Assembly: GCA_028701415.1 (NCBI GenBank)
Contig: JAQVQU010000030.1
Span: forward strand, 1 to 8,355
Origin: Clostridia bacterium
GTDB taxonomy: Bacteria; Bacillota; Clostridia; Christensenellales; DTU072
Direction: 5' to 3'
DNA length: 8,355 nucleotides
Positions 5,536 to 8,355 of the stretch are shown piece by piece (positions within the stretch are counted from its first letter, which is position 1; each line of letters opens with the position of its first letter). Under the pieces are notes generated by a model. The model made no database searches. It worked only from the letters and a program-made list of their open reading frames with translations, and was not told the origin of the DNA. The position numbers and the translations under genes are program-made.

Positions 5536-6708
5536 ATGGATTATGACAAATATATTAGTAAAGAAGCAATGAGTATCCCGCCGTCGGGAATACGTAAATT
5601 TTTTGATATTGCTGCAGAAATAAAAGATTGTATTTCTCTTGGAGTGGGAGAGCCCGACTTCATTACGCCTAAAGCTTTTAGCCAGGCTGGAATCGATAGC
5701 GTGATATCGGGGAAAACCCAATATACGTCAAATAACGGCCTCTTGGAGTTGAGAGAAGAAATAGCCAGATACCTTGAAGACACTACTGGGAATAAATATG
5801 ACCCAAAAAACGAGATCCTTGTTACTGTGGGTGCAAGTGAAGCTATTGACCTTGCTTTAAGAATGTTGATTAACCCAGGAGATGAAATTATTATTCCTAG
5901 CCCCTCTTATGTTTCATACGCCCCCTGCGTAACCTTATGCAGAGGTATCCCAGTTCCAATTCATTGCAAAGTCGAAAACCAATTCAAAGTTACTCCAAAG
6001 GAACTTAAAGCAGTTATTACAAAAAAAACTAAGGCCATGATTCTACCCTATCCTAACAACCCGACTGGAGCAATAATGGAGAAAGAATATTTGGAGGCAA
6101 TCGCACCAATCATTAAGGAACACGATTTGATAGTACTTTCTGATGAAATATACAGTGAACTAACCTATGGAGGAACTCATTATTCTATAACCTCTATTCC
6201 TGGAATGGCTGAAAGAACAATCCTTATGAACGGATTTTCAAAGGCTTTTGCTATGACTGGGTGGAGAATCGGATATCTAGCTGCTCCTCTGACTTTCGCC
6301 CTTACAATGAGAAAGATCCATCAATATGCAATTATGTGTGCACCAACTGCTGGTCAGTACACTGCCCTTGCAGCACTAAAATCTAGCTATGAAGACAACT
6401 TTTCTGAAGTGAAAGAAATGCGCAGACAATATGATGAAAGAAGACGCTTCCTTGTCGAAAGATTAAATAAAATGGGCTTATCTTGTTTTGAACCAAAAGG
6501 AGCTTTTTATGTCTTCCCTTGTGTAAAAAGTACGGGAATGGATGGACAGGAGTTTGCAAATACTCTCTTGAAAGAAAAGAAAGTAGCTGTTGTCCCAGGC
6601 GATGCTTTTGGGGAATCTGGAAAGGATTTTGTGCGTATTAGTTATGCCTATTCTATCCAGAAATTACGTTTAGCAATGGATAAAATTGAAGAGTTTCTTA
6701 ATGAGTGA
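5536..6708 (+). CDS. Class I PLP-dependent aminotransferase (aspartate/aromatic type, fold I)
   Basis: This 390-residue cytoplasmic enzyme transfers the amino group of an amino acid to a 2-oxo acid using pyridoxal phosphate. Family landmarks are LGVGEPDF (35-42), TSNNGLLELR (64-73), PNNPTG (173-178, N175 near the PLP ring), SDEIY (202-206, D203 and Y206), the Schiff-base lysine K236 in GFSKAFAMTGWRIGY, and R367 in FVRISYA, which binds the substrate carboxylate. Length is normal for the PatA/AraT/AspC-like group. Sequence alone does not separate aspartate, aromatic or diaminopimelate-type specificity. The ATG at 5536 has a perfect AGGAGG six bases upstream. It is divergent from the GntR-RCK_C gene and close to an amino acid importer, so a role in using or making the imported amino acid is possible but unproven. 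Confidence 0.93.
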   Translation: MDYDKYISKEAMSIPPSGIRKFFDIAAEIKDCISLGVGEPDFITPKAFSQAGIDSVISGKTQYTSNNGLLELREEIARYLEDTTGNKYDPKNEILVTVGASEAIDLALRMLINPGDEIIIPSPSYVSYAPCVTLCRGIPVPIHCKVENQFKVTPKELKAVITKKTKAMILPYPNNPTGAIMEKEYLEAIAPIIKEHDLIVLSDEIYSELTYGGTHYSITSIPGMAERTILMNGFSKAFAMTGWRIGYLAAPLTFALTMRKIHQYAIMCAPTAGQYTALAALKSSYEDNFSEVKEMRRQYDERRRFLVERLNKMGLSCFEPKGAFYVFPCVKSTGMDGQEFANTLLKEKKVAVVPGDAFGESGKDFVRISYAYSIQKLRLAMDKIEEFLNE

Positions 6709-6778
6709 AAAAAATAATACTCCAACTAAATTATCTACCAACTTAATAATTCTTCAATCTGAAAAAATCATCGAATAA
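6701..6778 (+). CDS. Possible 25-residue microprotein overlapping the aminotransferase stop
   Basis: An ATG at 6701 lies within the last codons of the aminotransferase in another frame and opens a 25-codon frame ending TAA at 6776-6778. The peptide begins MSEKNNTPTKLSTNL and ends in SEKIIE; it is polar with no motif or membrane segment. Only a weak GAAGAG lies upstream. It could be translationally coupled, the remaining start of a deleted gene, or chance. The terminator begins seven bases after its stop. Confidence 0.15.
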   Translation: MSEKNNTPTKLSTNLIILQSEKIIE

Positions 6779-6784
6779 ATGCTT

Positions 6785-6829
6785 CCTCCAAAGTGGACAC
6801 TTTAAAAAGTAAGAGCTTTGGAGGTTTTT
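6785..6829 (+). terminator. Rho-independent terminator of the aminotransferase gene
   Basis: Arms CCTCCAAAG (6785-6793) and CTTTGGAGG (6816-6824) form a perfect 9-bp stem followed by five T. The 22-base interior contains a second small stem, ACTTT (6799-6803) with AAAGT (6806-6810). The alternative palindrome AAAGTG-GA-CACTTT (6790-6803) shares bases with the left arm, but its two-base loop makes it unlikely to compete. There is no T tract on the minus side, so it works for plus-strand transcripts only. Confidence 0.85.
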
Positions 6830-6910
6830 CCATATTATTCAAATATTATCACAGAAAAAAAGGCCCTCGCTGTACGAATGATCTTCAAATAATAATATTA
6901 ACATAATTGC

Positions 6911-7564
6911 TTATTCTGCATACTGCCAGGAAGGATCATCCGGAGCTTGTATAAACTTTTCGAGCATCTTGTATTCTTTTTGAGAAATATACCCTTCATC
7001 TAAAGCTACTTTAGACAAAACTACAAAATCAGTTAAAGATACGTTTTTTACTTTGGAGGCTTCAAGTCTATCTATTCCTTTTTTTAATCCATATGTAAAT
7101 ATTGAAAGAATTCCTAAAACATCTGCACCTGCTTCCTTCAAGGCATCTACTACCTCAAGAGAGGATCCAGCTGTGGAAATTAGGTCTTCGATTACTACAA
7201 CTTTTTTCCCTTTTGAGTCCGCGCCCTCAATTCGATTATTTCTTCCATGAGTTTTAGCATCCCCTCTTACATATCCCATAGGCATTTTTAAAATATCTGC
7301 CACTATGGCTGCGTGAGGAATCCCAGCAGTAGAAGTACCCATTAGAATCTCTGCATCCTTGTATTCCAATTCCAAAACGCTGGCTATTGCTTTTTCGATA
7401 ATATCTCTTGTTTTTGGAAATCCCAAAACTATTCTATTATCACAATATATTGGAGATTGTATTCCACTTGCCCATGTAAAAGGTTCACTGGGTCTTAAAA
7501 ATACCGCTTTTACCGAAAGCAAAGCTTTTGCAACATCTATTGCAATTTTCTCCTTTAAATCCAT
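6911..7564 (-). CDS. pyrE: Orotate phosphoribosyltransferase
   Basis: This 217-residue cytoplasmic enzyme joins orotate and PRPP to make orotidine 5'-phosphate, the fifth step of UMP synthesis. The PRPP-binding motif VVVIEDLISTAGSS is at 122-135, with acidic E126 and D127. The mobile catalytic loop around 100-111 reads RGDAKTHGRNNR, with K104, H106 and R108. An additional phosphate-binding turn is GTSTAGIPHA (77-86). Length is typical. The ATG at 7564 is chosen because AGGAGGG (7577-7571) lies seven bases upstream; an in-frame ATG at 7600 would add 12 unconserved residues inside the end of pyrF. The ribosome binding site overlaps the pyrF stop codon and the genes are 11 bases apart, so translation is probably coupled. 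No clear terminator follows. Confidence 0.96.
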   Translation of the reverse strand: MDLKEKIAIDVAKALLSVKAVFLRPSEPFTWASGIQSPIYCDNRIVLGFPKTRDIIEKAIASVLELEYKDAEILMGTSTAGIPHAAIVADILKMPMGYVRGDAKTHGRNNRIEGADSKGKKVVVIEDLISTAGSSLEVVDALKEAGADVLGILSIFTYGLKKGIDRLEASKVKNVSLTDFVVLSKVALDEGYISQKEYKMLEKFIQAPDDPSWQYAE

Positions 7565-7575
7565 ATCATTCCCTC

Positions 7576-8277
7576 CTATAGACAAAATTCCAAGATACAT
7601 CTGTCGTAAGCGTAAACTGGGTCTTCTGCAGCGGTTATGCTTCTTCCAACTACAATGTATGTGCTTCCCATTTTTCTAGCTCCCTCTGGGGTTGAGATTC
7701 TTTTTTGGTCATCCACGCTGTCCCCAAGTAATCTTATTCCCGGAGTGACACTGAGCATATACATATTGTCTATCATAGGGGCTTCCAAAGGGGAACAAAC
7801 TACCCCAGCTAACCCCGCCTCTTTTGCAAGCTCAGCATAATGTTTTACGACTTCTTCCATTTGCTTTTCAATTAAAAGCTCGTTATTCATCATCCTTTCG
7901 TCAGTTGAAGTCAGCTGAGTTACGGCAATCAAGATAGGTGGCTCAAGCCCAACCTCAGAGGCACCTTCTTTTAATCCCAAAAGAGCTTCTTCCATCATTC
8001 TTTTCCCACCAGATGCATGAACATTTGTCATATCTACTCCAAGTGCCCCCACTATTCTAGATGCTTTTCTTACTGTATTGGGGATATCATGCATTTTTAA
8101 ATCTAAAAAAACTTTAAAACCCCTTTCTTTTATTTTTCTAACTAAGGGTTGTCCTTCCTTAAAAAATAATTCCATTCCTATTTTTAAATAGGGTCTTCTT
8201 TCTCCGAACTTATCGAGAAAACTAAATAATTCATCAGCTGACGCAAAGTCACAAGCTATTATTACATCCTTACCCAA
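7576..8277 (-). CDS. pyrF: Orotidine 5'-phosphate decarboxylase
   Basis: This 233-residue cytoplasmic enzyme decarboxylates orotidine 5'-phosphate to UMP, the last step of pyrimidine synthesis, and belongs to the Bacillus-type PyrF group. The catalytic residues are present: D10 in ACDF, K32 in KIGMELF, and D59, K61 and D64 in FLDLKMHDIPNTV. Phosphate-binding R212 lies in VVGRSIT, preceded by TPGIR (178-182) and Q191. The start codon is TTG at 8277, not ATG. An in-frame TAA lies three codons upstream, the next in-frame Met is at residue 35, beyond catalytic D10 and K32, and GGAGG stands nine bases before the TTG. It is the first gene of the visible pyrF-pyrE pair; other pyr genes may lie beyond the right edge. 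Confidence 0.96.
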   Translation of the reverse strand: MGKDVIIACDFASADELFSFLDKFGERRPYLKIGMELFFKEGQPLVRKIKERGFKVFLDLKMHDIPNTVRKASRIVGALGVDMTNVHASGGKRMMEEALLGLKEGASEVGLEPPILIAVTQLTSTDERMMNNELLIEKQMEEVVKHYAELAKEAGLAGVVCSPLEAPMIDNMYMLSVTPGIRLLGDSVDDQKRISTPEGARKMGSTYIVVGRSITAAEDPVYAYDRCILEFCL

Positions 8278-8306
8278 TATGTTTTACCTCCGAAATAGAT
8301 ATTTAT

Positions 8307-8337
8307 ATTACACTTTCGTGTTTAGAAAAAATGTAAT
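8307..8337. promoter_or_regulatory. Inverted repeat upstream of pyrF, possible operator
   Basis: ATTACA (8307-8312) and TGTAAT (8332-8337) are 6-bp inverted arms separated by 19 bases; inside is a smaller ACAC/GTGT stem with a four-base loop. On the minus strand TAATAT or TATAAA could act as a -10 toward pyrF, but no good -35 is seen. The rest of 8278-8355 shows no gene end that I can identify. Confidence 0.2.
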
Positions 8338-8355
8338 TGATCCTTCTAAAACTTA

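Noticed and set aside
6790..6803. AAAGTGGACACTTT as an antiterminator or insertion-sequence end
   Set aside because: The loop is only two bases, no partner inverted repeat or transposase is nearby, and the bases are explained by the terminator stem and its interior.
7565..7600. Longer pyrE start overlapping pyrF
   Set aside because: No ribosome binding site fits it and the added residues are not part of the family; AGGAGGG fits the ATG at 7564.

Overview
The window is AT-rich DNA that looks like the chromosome of a strictly anaerobic, low-GC Gram-positive bacterium of the Clostridia. The evidence is AGGAGG-type ribosome binding sites, a lipoprotein signal of Gram-positive type, a flavodiiron protein beside a desulfoferrodoxin (the oxygen-defence pair of strict anaerobes), and PyrF and PyrE of the Firmicutes type. 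I cannot name the genus. No mobile element, tRNA, rRNA or CRISPR array was seen.

Layout: positions 1-36 (minus) are the first 12 codons of a probable DtxR/MntR-family metal-dependent regulator cut by the window edge. It is preceded by a tandem duplication of about 68 bp (62-198) that carries a Fur/PerR-like box. Positions 189-1845 (minus) hold dfx (superoxide reductase) and then fprA (flavodiiron oxygen/NO reductase), with a terminator-like hairpin between them. Positions 2050-4536 (minus) are a complete three-gene polar amino acid ABC importer in the order binding lipoprotein, permease, ATPase. The ATPase carries an unusual 68-residue N-terminal extension, and a hairpin separates the binding-protein gene from the permease gene. 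Positions 4703-5320 (minus) encode a GntR-type DNA-binding protein with a C-terminal RCK_C (TrkA_C) domain, an architecture like the c-di-AMP sensor BusR. Positions 5536-6708 (plus) encode a class I PLP aminotransferase transcribed divergently, ending in a terminator. Positions 6911-8277 (minus) are pyrF-pyrE, the last two enzymes of UMP synthesis.

The most interesting part is 4561-5320. The regulator gene ends in a strong terminator. Directly behind it is a good sigma-A promoter for the importer, and a 9-bp perfect inverted repeat (ACCTACAAC / GTTGTAGGT, 17-bp gap) brackets that promoter's -10 box. This arrangement suggests that the GntR-RCK_C protein controls amino acid import, possibly in response to cyclic di-AMP. 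BusR is known for controlling betaine import, so an amino acid importer target would be a different branch of this regulation. At the left edge, the oxygen-defence genes, the iron/peroxide-type box and the metal regulator may form a linked redox and metal module.
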